Part shown: positions 18,436 to 27,035 of the stretch, in pieces
Layout of the letters: every line of letters begins with the position of its first letter
Position numbering within the stretch: position 1 is the stretch's first letter
Assembly: GCA_028279765.1 (NCBI GenBank)
Contig: JANQND010000017.1
Location: forward strand, 62,001-126,000
Source: Candidatus Nanoarchaeia archaeon
GTDB lineage: Archaea > Nanobdellota > Nanobdellia > Woesearchaeales > WJIZ01
Length of the DNA: 64,000 nucleotides
Direction: 5' to 3'
Program-made: the position numbers and the translations under genes
Notes under the pieces: generated by a model
What the model was told of the DNA's origin: nothing
What the model saw: only the letters and a program-made list of their open reading frames with translations
Database searches by the model: none

Positions 18436-18562
18436 GAGTATCACTGTTGCTTATTTTGGGACGTAAAAATTGATTTTGGTTTAAATATCTTGCTATGGTA
18501 TCCTAGCTGTTTATTTATAAACAGAAGGTACTTTTATATACAGCTGAGGCTTCTTCTGTAGT

Positions 18563-19281
18563 ATGAATGCTTTAAAAAGAATACTCCTCGTATTAGGAAG
18601 CGTTTTCTTGATTTTTTTGGTTGTTTATGCAGGATATATTGTCTTTCTATACTCTTTTTATAATGTAGCAGGCGGTGCTGTAGATGCAAAAAAATTGCTT
18701 CCTTAGCCGCTGAGAGGAATGATCCTTCCATGTGTGGAAGAATCAGGACGTTGCCTTTTCCTTTGTTCATTGAAGGATTTACTGTGACAGAAGAAGACAT
18801 AGTTTTGCTCTGTTATTTTGAAATGGCCCGTACCCTCAATGATGAGAAAATATGTGACCTTATAACTGAGAAAAGTCCCAGGGAAGATGGCTACAGGGCC
18901 AGTTGTATTAGCCGTATATCCTTAGCAAAGAATGATATTTCCCTTTGTGATAGCATACCTGATCAACTTGATAAGGGGAGGTGCTACAACGTGTTTACAC
19001 TGAAAGGTACAGATCCATCCATTTGTGAAAATATTGATGATTCACAGAGAGGTACGCAGACATCTGGCAAAGACCTTTGTTATGTAGGAGCTATAAAGTT
19101 TAATCCAGACATAGATTTTTGTGAAAATAAAATCAAGGCTGAACCGCAAAAAAACACTTGCTTTGCCATAGTCGCTAAAGTGATGAAAGATAAGACCATT
19201 TGTGAGAGAATTCAGGGAAAGTATACTGACCATCGTAGAAAAAGCTGTATTGATTATATTGAAAGAACTTCTATCAATTAA
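18563..19281 (+). CDS. Membrane-anchored Cys-rich repeat protein, interrupted by an apparent frameshift at A7 (18688-18694)
   Basis: Frame 1: MNALKRILLVLGSVFLIFLVVYAGYIVFLYSFYNVAGGAVDAKKLLP*; the -1 frame then continues IASLAAERNDPSMCGRI...CDLITEK...CDSIPD...CENIDD...CERIQG with regular D--(S/I)(L/I/M)C-x-I repeats. Confidence 0.65.
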
Positions 19282-19285
19282 TTTT

Positions 19286-19963
19286 TTAAGCAATTCCTTC
19301 GTTAATAATGGCAAAATCAAGTTCTTTTCCTTCAGGAATAGAGCGATGTGTAACCAAGGTTGCTTTTCGCTTGTTTCGGGAAACGGGCTTGAGGCTGATA
19401 AGGCACTTTGAGCTGTATCGCATAATATCTCCTCCAACCATTTTCACAGACTCTTTATTTTGAAAGTCTGCATAGACCTGATTGGTCGCGATAACCGGAA
19501 CAGAATTCTTACGTGCTATTTCCGTCAAATAGGATACCTGCCAAATAAGGCTGTTGTTTGCAGAACTTATTCCCTCATCTTTTGCAAGTTCCAGCCGATA
19601 AAACATCGTGAGCGTGTCAATAACAATGAGGCTTATTTTATCATTGATTTGCTTATTGAGTGTTTTGATATTATCCTGCTGTTCGCGGAAAGTTGTGGGG
19701 TTAAGCAAGATGATATTGGAGAGAATCTGATCAAATTCATTTCCTGCCAGCTGTTTCATGCGCTCCAGAGAAAACCCCCCTTCAGTATCAATATAGATAA
19801 TTTTTTTCTTTTTCTTTGCCTGGGCAATACAGGCAAGCATACAGATAGTGGTTTTTCCTGACCCCGACGGCCCATAAATTGTGGTGAGCACGTCTTTTTC
19901 GTACCCTCCTTCCAGAAAATCATCCAGAAGTTCGCTTCCTGAAGGAATCTTTTGCGCGATCAT
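19286..19963 (-). CDS. radB: RadB-like RecA-family recombinase
   Basis: GPSGSGKTTICMLACIAQAKKKKKIIYIDTEGGFSLERMKQL; short RadB-like length. Confidence 0.85.
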   Translation of the reverse strand: MIAQKIPSGSELLDDFLEGGYEKDVLTTIYGPSGSGKTTICMLACIAQAKKKKKIIYIDTEGGFSLERMKQLAGNEFDQILSNIILLNPTTFREQQDNIKTLNKQINDKISLIVIDTLTMFYRLELAKDEGISSANNSLIWQVSYLTEIARKNSVPVIATNQVYADFQNKESVKMVGGDIMRYSSKCLISLKPVSRNKRKATLVTHRSIPEGKELDFAIINEGIA

Positions 19964-20041
19964 ACCTTCAAGAAGTAGAATTTCTTTAAATAATATTCGT
20001 GAGAGATTTACTTTAGGCTGCTCATTGAAGCGAAGAGCTAA

Positions 20042-21295
20042 TTACTCATTTTTCTTCCAGATGTTATACTGACTCTTCCTGAAATATTCGGGCAGGCAAA
20101 GGATATGCAGCACCATAATGAGCAGCCAAAATGGAAACATGAAGAAAAACGGTATGACATGCCATAGATCTATTTTTTTATCGAATTTAAGAATGGCAAA
20201 TAAGAATAAAGGATAGCTGAGCAAGGTGGAGAGTATTCCAACGGATACCAAGAGGGTAAGTGGGGTCTGTCCTGAAATGACTGAGAGAGCCCATTTCACA
20301 AAACCAATGATGGAAAACCACTCAAAGAGAAAAATGAGCACTTCTGTGCTCATGTAGATTCCTTTCGCTGTAAAATACTGTGTGTAGCCTGATATAATCT
20401 GATAGAGGGTAAAGGACCCCATAATGACAGCCTGAATGTAGGAGAACAGAAAAAGAGGAAGCGTATAGATGTCGATGATTTTATTGTTGAGCTGCATATG
20501 CCGTTTGAGAATATTCATCAGCCCCCTTATGAAACGGGTTCGCTGACGGAAAAATCCTTTTACATCATAGGGCATATTAGTGAATGCCACTGCTTTCTCC
20601 GAAAAGCCAATGCGATGGCCTTTTCGAATCATACGAATAGTAATATCAATATCCTCAGAAAACCCTTTGGTACTGAATCCTCCTGCTGCAAGAAGCTCTT
20701 TTTTTCTGTACATGCTTAGCGGACCCGGTGTTACGATATTAGCATTAATCTTAGAGAGCAAAGACCTCATCAAAGAGTTATAGAGCTGCTCAATGTGTAC
20801 CCACATGCAGATGTGTTTTTTTCTGTTCTGGACCTTTACAACGCCTGTTGCTGCTGCAACATTCTTTCTGCATAATTCTTTTGCCAGCTCTTCAAGAGCG
20901 TTTTCTTCGATAACACTGTCCCCATCAACGACTGCAATAATGTCACCGGTTGCATTCCTGAGAGCAAGATTAAGTGATGCTGCTTTACCGCTATGCTTTG
21001 TTTTGATGAGCTGAATTCCTTTTATCCTGGAGAGAATCTGTGGGGTTTTATCCCTGCTTCCATCATCAATAACAATGATTTGCTTTCTTCCTTTGAACTC
21101 TGCCTTCTGTACTGATTCAACTGCCTGCTGAATGTACTTCTCTTCATTATGTGCCGGAATAAGAATAGAAATGCTCTGAAATAAGGCGTGCGATCTTGGT
21201 TTTTTACTGCGGACAAACAATAAGACGTAATAAGAGAGAATGGTGAGCAAAAAAATAGAGGTTACGGTTATGCGCAGGGCGGTAAGAACATCCAT
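20042..21295 (-). CDS. Family 2 glycosyltransferase, membrane-bound
   Basis: ISILIPAHNEEKYI, VIDDGSRDKT, VDGDSVIEE, RQRTRFIRG (QxxRW-like), C-terminal TMs. Confidence 0.9.
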   Translation of the reverse strand: MDVLTALRITVTSIFLLTILSYYVLLFVRSKKPRSHALFQSISILIPAHNEEKYIQQAVESVQKAEFKGRKQIIVIDDGSRDKTPQILSRIKGIQLIKTKHSGKAASLNLALRNATGDIIAVVDGDSVIEENALEELAKELCRKNVAAATGVVKVQNRKKHICMWVHIEQLYNSLMRSLLSKINANIVTPGPLSMYRKKELLAAGGFSTKGFSEDIDITIRMIRKGHRIGFSEKAVAFTNMPYDVKGFFRQRTRFIRGLMNILKRHMQLNNKIIDIYTLPLFLFSYIQAVIMGSFTLYQIISGYTQYFTAKGIYMSTEVLIFLFEWFSIIGFVKWALSVISGQTPLTLLVSVGILSTLLSYPLFLFAILKFDKKIDLWHVIPFFFMFPFWLLIMVLHILCLPEYFRKSQYNIWKKNE

Positions 21296-21297
21296 TT

Positions 21298-22539
21298 TCA
21301 GGTATACTGACGATTTTCAACCTTAGGGGTGCAGAACCAATGAAGCTTGCTATTAAGCACTGCTTTTGAGAATGCAAAGGCATTAGCAAATGCAATGACA
21401 AGACCCATGGTAACTGTTGATAATAGCAGATGAGGGAACTCGCTGAGTTTCTTTTGCTTAGCAAGGGCAATTATTCCCATGAACAGGAAGCCTGCAGTGA
21501 AGAGAAAGCGGAAAACGAATTCAAACAAGTGCCCCATATTAAAAAGTTCGGGCTCTCCAAGGAACCAGCCGCTAAATCCGAAAAAGGTCATGATGACGAC
21601 TACTGGTGCAATAATATTTCCCAGAGTAATGTAGCTGATCATTGCGCGTTGTTTTATTGTTAGCCCTGGCTTGAAGAGAATATCGAGCGCATTATCGAAA
21701 AAAACTCTTGCGTTTCCATAGCACCAGCGCATTTGTTGCTTAATGAACCCCTCGAAACTGTCGGGGACTTCGCTTGGAGTCTCGAAGTCAAGATAGACAG
21801 TCTTGTATCCCTTCATAAGCAGCTTTACACTGAGTTCTGAATCCTCAGTTATGCTGTTAAGGTTCCAGCCTCCAACCTCATCAAATGTTGATCGTCGAAG
21901 AGCGCCGGCTGTTCCGCAAAAAAAAACGCAGTTGAGCTTATTATTAATAGGCATAACGACAGTATGATAAATCATAAGCAAGTATGCTGCGAATCGTGTG
22001 ATCAAATTTGTGTCCTTATTGTAGAACCCCTGCCTGGTCTGAACAATCGCGACATTTGGATCTGAAAACGGCTTAATGATTTTTCTAAGAAAATCAGTCT
22101 TAGGTATCCAGTCTGCATCAAAGACAACAATGACCTCTCCTTTCGTAATGCTCATCGCATTTTTTAGTGCGCCTGGCTTGAACCCTTCCCTGTTCTCCCG
22201 GTGAATATATTTAATGAAACCCGGGTGCTTTTCTTTAAATTCGCTGAGGGCATTTTGTGTCTCTTTATTAGTACTGTCATCAACAATGATGATTTCATAT
22301 TTATCCTTAGGATAATCAAATTCCATGCACTTTCGGACACATCGTGCAGCAATAGGATCATTAAAGGTAGGTATCTGGACGCTAATGAAAGGAAGCTCCT
22401 TGAGCCCCTTGTATTTCTTCTCTTTTCTTGAGTCTAAGAGGAGGTTCAAAAAGGAGAGCAGGATAAAAAGAACGGAAAAGAAGATGATGGGGATAAGTGC
22501 AAGATTGTAAATGAATAAGGTTATGCTGTATAGGTCCAT
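21298..22539 (-). CDS. Family 2 glycosyltransferase (cellulose synthase-like)
   Basis: FISVQIPTFND, IVDDSTNKET, FDADWIPK, TEDSELS, QQMRW motif, TM helices. Confidence 0.92.
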   Translation of the reverse strand: MDLYSITLFIYNLALIPIIFFSVLFILLSFLNLLLDSRKEKKYKGLKELPFISVQIPTFNDPIAARCVRKCMEFDYPKDKYEIIIVDDSTNKETQNALSEFKEKHPGFIKYIHRENREGFKPGALKNAMSITKGEVIVVFDADWIPKTDFLRKIIKPFSDPNVAIVQTRQGFYNKDTNLITRFAAYLLMIYHTVVMPINNKLNCVFFCGTAGALRRSTFDEVGGWNLNSITEDSELSVKLLMKGYKTVYLDFETPSEVPDSFEGFIKQQMRWCYGNARVFFDNALDILFKPGLTIKQRAMISYITLGNIIAPVVVIMTFFGFSGWFLGEPELFNMGHLFEFVFRFLFTAGFLFMGIIALAKQKKLSEFPHLLLSTVTMGLVIAFANAFAFSKAVLNSKLHWFCTPKVENRQYT

Positions 22540-22540
22540 G

Positions 22541-23281
22541 TTAATCTCCTAGTACCAATTGATGCTGCCGGATTGTTCGCTGAAAGGTATCGTAGGCAGG
22601 GACTCCGTCAAGTATACGGTTATCCCTTCCACTGATCCCTATATAGAAGCGTGGTGATGTTCCCACTATATTAAACTTTTCCACTTCATAGAGGTCTTCA
22701 TATAATTGAGCAAAGTCGCTTGTTGCCATGCATGAGTTTACTTGTTGCTCTGAGATATTGTGCTGTTTGAGAAGGGATGAAATCTCTTTGGCATCTGATA
22801 CTGCAAAGAGGCCAAAAAAGAAATCAAAATATTTTTCCTTTTCTACCTGTGCAATGCAAGTGAGGTATTTCGTAAGGATGTAATTGAGGCTGTTATCGCT
22901 AATATCCTGCTCCAGAAGGTAATGCTTAACATATAACTTGACTTTTGCAGTATCCATATACTCTTTCTTCAGTTGAGGCAGCCTCTCAGAGAGAAAATAG
23001 CTTGAAGACTGTTTTGTGGGATCAATATAGGCGATGATTGTTATGCTGGCATTCGCCTGTCCGTAGTACGGGCGATTATCTATCCTTGGTGTTGCTGAGA
23101 TGTAAAAATCGTACAGAGACTGATAATCTGAAGCGCTCATCTTTTCAAGCACCTGCTCCTGCTTAGGCAGCTCTCTTATGTAATATCCAAACCCGTACCC
23201 GAGCAGAGAAAAAGTTATCAGTGCGAGGAGCAATACTAATTTAGTCTTTGATTTTCCTGCTGGCTTGGTATTTTTTGTCAT
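22541..23281 (-). CDS. DsbA-like thioredoxin-fold membrane-anchored protein lacking the active-site CxxC
   Basis: N-term TM; GQANASITIIAYIDPTKQSSSYFLSERLPQL resembles DsbA region with CxxC replaced; GTSPRFYIG cis-Pro region. Confidence 0.6.
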   Translation of the reverse strand: MTKNTKPAGKSKTKLVLLLALITFSLLGYGFGYYIRELPKQEQVLEKMSASDYQSLYDFYISATPRIDNRPYYGQANASITIIAYIDPTKQSSSYFLSERLPQLKKEYMDTAKVKLYVKHYLLEQDISDNSLNYILTKYLTCIAQVEKEKYFDFFFGLFAVSDAKEISSLLKQHNISEQQVNSCMATSDFAQLYEDLYEVEKFNIVGTSPRFYIGISGRDNRILDGVPAYDTFQRTIRQHQLVLGD

Positions 23282-23982
23282 TTTAGCTCTCTTAATAATT
23301 CCTGCGCTGAAAATAATCTTCCCTGGTATGCTTTGTCCTTGAGAATGATTGCCGGGGTAGAGGTAATATTATAAAATGTTTTGAGGTTAGTAGTTATGGT
23401 TTGATTAGATTCAATGTCAATGACAAAGACTATACTCTCTCCCCCTCTGGAGCGTATTTCCTTTGTCAGCAGGTCAAGCTCTTCTCCCTGCCTCACGCAT
23501 TGTTGACAGTCAGCAGAATAAAAGTAGAGGACGTTTGCTATGTCCACCTGACAGTTGTTGTACTGGTTTCGTGCTAAAATCCAGGTACGGATGGAGAGTT
23601 GCTCATATTCCTGCTTGAGGTTCAGATATTCTTTTGAAGGAGTATTATACTTCTCGTATTCTTCGATTCTGAAAGGGAGCCTGCTCCAATAGTATCCCAG
23701 CCTTGAGAGGTATTCCTCAAAAGAGACTGAGGAGAAGGTGCATTGCTCTTCCCCGGAGAGAGATTCCATAAAGGTTTGCTCTAGCTGCATGTTTTGCAGA
23801 TTTTCATCAAGGAAGGTAATATATGCCTGGAGGTCTTCAAGGTCGCTCTTTGTCCTCTGTTCAATGGTCTTGCTGGCATAAAGACCGCTAAACACTCCGG
23901 CAAGATAAAGAATCAAGGAGACTATTGTAGCAAGAATGATTATCCCTGTTCTTTTATTGGGGCCTTGTTTTTTTTTTGGCAT
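23278..23982 (-). CDS. Membrane-anchored thioredoxin-like protein
   Basis: VLYFYSADCQQCVRQGEELD (CxxC), NITSTPAIIL cis-Pro. Confidence 0.8.
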   Translation of the reverse strand: MPKKKQGPNKRTGIIILATIVSLILYLAGVFSGLYASKTIEQRTKSDLEDLQAYITFLDENLQNMQLEQTFMESLSGEEQCTFSSVSFEEYLSRLGYYWSRLPFRIEEYEKYNTPSKEYLNLKQEYEQLSIRTWILARNQYNNCQVDIANVLYFYSADCQQCVRQGEELDLLTKEIRSRGGESIVFVIDIESNQTITTNLKTFYNITSTPAIILKDKAYQGRLFSAQELLRELK

Positions 23983-23989
23983 AGTAGTC

Positions 23990-24505
23990 TTAGTCTCTCT
24001 GAAGAATGGACTCTTTTTTTATGTGAACGCTCCTGTAAGAGCGCAGGCCAATAAAAAGCAAGAACAGTGACCACACTAAGAAAGGAAGAGGGTTTGCCGG
24101 AATCCAGCCAAAGAGTAATAACGGAATAAATGCATAAAAGAGTATGCTAAGCAGCATCTCATATTTTATCTTAGGCATGAAGGGCTTTAGAATTACACTT
24201 AGTCCAAAGAGCAGGAAGGTTGCTGCAAAAAGATAGAAAAAAAAGATTGAAATCGAGCGCCCAAAAGAGTAGTTGATCATTCTCCAGTAATTGATGTCGA
24301 TGTTCACGAAAATATTCAGATAGGCTGACTTGAGGATATAGAAGATCAGATTGAAGAGCGCTGCAAAGGTTCCCATAGAGAGTACCAGCCAGATGTGATT
24401 CGCTGTACTTTTCTCGAAATTTTGCTCATGAATGCGCTCAAAATGATATTTAGGATTGGACAAAAACTGTATTGCGTTCTTTACTTGTATTGGAATCATG
24501 TACAT
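23990..24505 (-). CDS. Yip1-like multi-TM membrane protein
   Basis: Four to five hydrophobic helices after a short amphipathic N-terminus. Confidence 0.5.
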   Translation of the reverse strand: MYMIPIQVKNAIQFLSNPKYHFERIHEQNFEKSTANHIWLVLSMGTFAALFNLIFYILKSAYLNIFVNIDINYWRMINYSFGRSISIFFFYLFAATFLLFGLSVILKPFMPKIKYEMLLSILFYAFIPLLLFGWIPANPLPFLVWSLFLLFIGLRSYRSVHIKKESILQRD

Positions 24506-24621
24506 ACCCCTCTTACTCTCTTTGTATAGTAGTTCGAGGCATTTTGATCATATTTAAATGTATCGTCGCAGAGAGAATCACTCTTTTCTACAGATCCTGC
24601 AAGATAAAAGGACCATACCCA

Positions 24622-25092
24622 TTACATACGCTTTCTGATTTTTACAAAATCTCCTAACGTGAAAGAATCAGATTTAGTGGCCTGGCTGCTCACCGAACTG
24701 TTTTCAACTTGTTCAAGGATTTTTACCTTGAAGAATTTTTCCAATTTTCTTGCAAGCTTGATGTTTGGCTCGAAGTGCCCTGTTTCAATTTTATGGATCA
24801 AGGACATTTTCTCATTAATTTTTTTTGCCAGATCTTCTTGGGTGAGGCCGGATTGCTCTCTTTTCTTTTTGAGAATGGAGGAGTATTCCTCAACAAGCGC
24901 CTGTGTAATTTCACTTTTTGAGATTGAGGGGGTACGCTTAAACTCCCTTCTTCGGTCAGGAAATGCCCTTTCATGAACATTTCCTATTATTTTTCCAAAT
25001 TTGGAGCAGGACCGGCACGCATTAAGAACTGTTCCTTCCACTTCTGCCCGAAAAAGCCGTGACTCTGCCCCACACATCTCACATACTCCCAT
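24622..25092 (-). CDS. MBF1-like zinc-ribbon + HTH transcription factor
   Basis: CEMCGAES...CRSCSKFG zinc ribbon; KKREQSGLTQEDLAKKINEKMSLIHKIETGHFEPNIKLARKLEKFF HTH. Confidence 0.88.
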   Translation of the reverse strand: MGVCEMCGAESRLFRAEVEGTVLNACRSCSKFGKIIGNVHERAFPDRRREFKRTPSISKSEITQALVEEYSSILKKKREQSGLTQEDLAKKINEKMSLIHKIETGHFEPNIKLARKLEKFFKVKILEQVENSSVSSQATKSDSFTLGDFVKIRKRM

Positions 25093-25162
25093 GAGAATTA
25101 TAAGGTGATTTTTCTTTATAATATTTACTGTTTTGGATAAGGCTTTTTGTGATAGTACTTAA

Positions 25163-25248
25163 CGACAACAATACTGGCAGGCACACCGATTTTGCTCAGA
25201 GCAAAATCTCGAGCTTAAATATTAAGCTCGTGTGCGCCATTGTTGTCG
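25163..25248. repeat. Highly structured multi-hairpin element, copy A (candidate structured RNA or mobile-element remnant)
   Basis: Outer CGACAACAAT/ATTGTTGTCG (10 bp), GGC/GCC, GCACAC/GTGTGC (6 bp), hairpins GATTTTGC-5nt-GCAAAATC (8 bp) and GAGCTTAA-3nt-TTAAGCTC (8 bp), all nested. Confidence 0.75.
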
Positions 25249-25346
25249 CTTTCTTTTAGTATATATTTGCAGAAAAATTCAAGATAGCTTCAACTCCATT
25301 CAAATCTATCAGTAGATTTTTATAGCTTATTTGACTTTTTCCTCGT

Positions 25347-26141
25347 ATGGCAAAGGAAAAATTCATTCTGGTGAGCTTGAAGGAAGATCAGTCCAAGAAG
25401 CTTGCGCAGGTTATTTCGAATAATGCTTCACGAAAGATCCTGGATTATCTCTCGGAAAAGGATGCTACAGAATCTGAACTCTCTGAGAAGCTGGGCATGC
25501 CCTTATCCACGATTCATTATAATATTCAGGCCTTGGTAAAAGGAAAGCTGGTTGAAGCAGAGGAATTTCATTATTCAAAGAAAGGAAAAGAAGTGCTGCA
25601 TTATCGGTTAGCAAGCAAATTCATTATTATTGCTCCAAAAAGTACGTTTGGCTTAAAGGAGAAGCTGCGTAGCATCCTTCCGGTAGGGTTGCTTGGGCTT
25701 GCTGGGTCTCTCTTTCTGTTTGCCAGTGATTTTGTTCAGCAACTAACAAGGGCTCCTCTGATGGGAGCCTCCCTGCAAACTGCCGCAGAGCCAGTGGCTG
25801 CTCCTCTTCATGAGGCTTCCCGTAAGAGTGCTGAATCTGCCATTGATGAGGCTGCAAGAGCCGGAACTACTATTGCTGTTGAGGATAGCGCGAGTGCTGT
25901 GGCTACTAACCTTGTTGAAGAAGAAGCAGAAAATATTGTAGTGAACACGATTGAGAATGATCTTGCAGATAGTGCTGGCGGCGTTGTTGAGCCAGTTGGA
26001 AATCAATTGGGAAGTGAGATTGCTCAATCTGCTACCTACCATGTTTTGCAGAATCCTGCAATCTGGTTCTTGTTTGGGTGCGTATTTACGGTAGTTTTAA
26101 TAATACTTGTTGAGTATATTAATTATAAAAGGAAGAATTAA
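25347..26141 (+). CDS. wHTH transcriptional regulator with TM segments
   Basis: NNASRKILDYLSEKDATESELSEKLGMPLSTIHYNIQALVKGKLVEAEEFHYSKKGKEVLHYRLA, two TM helices. Confidence 0.8.
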   Translation: MAKEKFILVSLKEDQSKKLAQVISNNASRKILDYLSEKDATESELSEKLGMPLSTIHYNIQALVKGKLVEAEEFHYSKKGKEVLHYRLASKFIIIAPKSTFGLKEKLRSILPVGLLGLAGSLFLFASDFVQQLTRAPLMGASLQTAAEPVAAPLHEASRKSAESAIDEAARAGTTIAVEDSASAVATNLVEEEAENIVVNTIENDLADSAGGVVEPVGNQLGSEIAQSATYHVLQNPAIWFLFGCVFTVVLIILVEYINYKRKN

Positions 26142-26148
26142 AGAAAAA

Positions 26149-26481
26149 ATGAGAGTTATTACTACTTTTTTTGTAATTGTCCTTTGTAGTTTTTTTCTCA
26201 TTGGATGTGTGCAGGAAGAGTTTGTTGAAATTGATAAAGGACCAGAGCTGCCCACTGCTTCTGATGCTGAATGCCTAATTGATGCAGATTGTGCAACTGG
26301 TGGCTGCTCGAGCCAAATCTGCACTACCACTGAAAAGGCTATTGATATTATTTCTACTTGTGAATTCAAAGCAGAGTACGAGTGTCTTCAGTTAACTTCC
26401 TGCTCCTGTAATCAGGGCAAGTGTGGCTGGGCTGAGAGCGTAGAGTATACTTCCTGCCTTGAAGAGAAAAAGAATTCCTAG
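26149..26481 (+). CDS. Secreted Cys-rich lipoprotein (eight-cysteine-cluster-like)
   Basis: MRVITTFFVIVLCSFFLIGCVQ lipobox-like FLIGC; DAECLIDADCATGGCSSQICTT...CEFKAEYECLQLTSCSCNQGKCGW. Confidence 0.75.
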   Translation: MRVITTFFVIVLCSFFLIGCVQEEFVEIDKGPELPTASDAECLIDADCATGGCSSQICTTTEKAIDIISTCEFKAEYECLQLTSCSCNQGKCGWAESVEYTSCLEEKKNS

Positions 26482-26525
26482 ATTTCTTCTAAAGCTTTTT
26501 ATAGCCTGTTCTGTTTTATTCTGGC

Positions 26526-27035
26526 ATGATTATTGCAATTAGTGGTACACCTGGCACGGGGAAGACTACTCTGGCACGGGCTCTAAGAGATAAGCTAGGG
26601 TATTCTTTACTTCAGGTGAAATCTCTTATTACCAAAGAAAAGCTCTATGATTCTTATGATAAGGAAAATAGGTGCTATACTGTTGATACAAAGAAACTTA
26701 ATTCTCAAATTATGAAGAGGATAAAAGAGAAGAAGATGCAGAAGAAGGATTTGATTGTTGATTCGCATCTTTCTCATTATTTGCCTGCATCTGCAGTTGA
26801 TATGTGCATTATTACAAAGTGTGAGCTCAAAGAGCTGAGTAATAGGTTGAAAAAAAGAAGATACAACAAAAATAAGATCAGAGAAAATCTTGATGCTGAA
26901 ATTTTTGATGTGTGCCATACTGAAGCTCAGGAACAGGGTCATCGCATACTTGTTATTGACATAACAAAAGGTATTAATACAAAAACTCTTTCCCGAATTA
27001 AGAGGGAAATCAATGGTGCTCAATCCACAAGCTGA
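26526..27035 (+). CDS. Adenylate kinase-like P-loop NTPase (Fap7/AK6-type)
   Basis: MIIAISGTPGTGKTTLARALRDKLG; VDSHLSHYLP; R-rich LID-like SNRLKKRRYNKNKIRENLDAEIFDVC. Confidence 0.85.
   Translation: MIIAISGTPGTGKTTLARALRDKLGYSLLQVKSLITKEKLYDSYDKENRCYTVDTKKLNSQIMKRIKEKKMQKKDLIVDSHLSHYLPASAVDMCIITKCELKELSNRLKKRRYNKNKIRENLDAEIFDVCHTEAQEQGHRILVIDITKGINTKTLSRIKREINGAQSTS

Noticed and set aside
18507-18524. CTGTTTAT-tt-ATAAACAG inverted repeat
   Set aside because: AT-rich 8-bp arms in a promoter region; may be an operator but has no second copy or other support.
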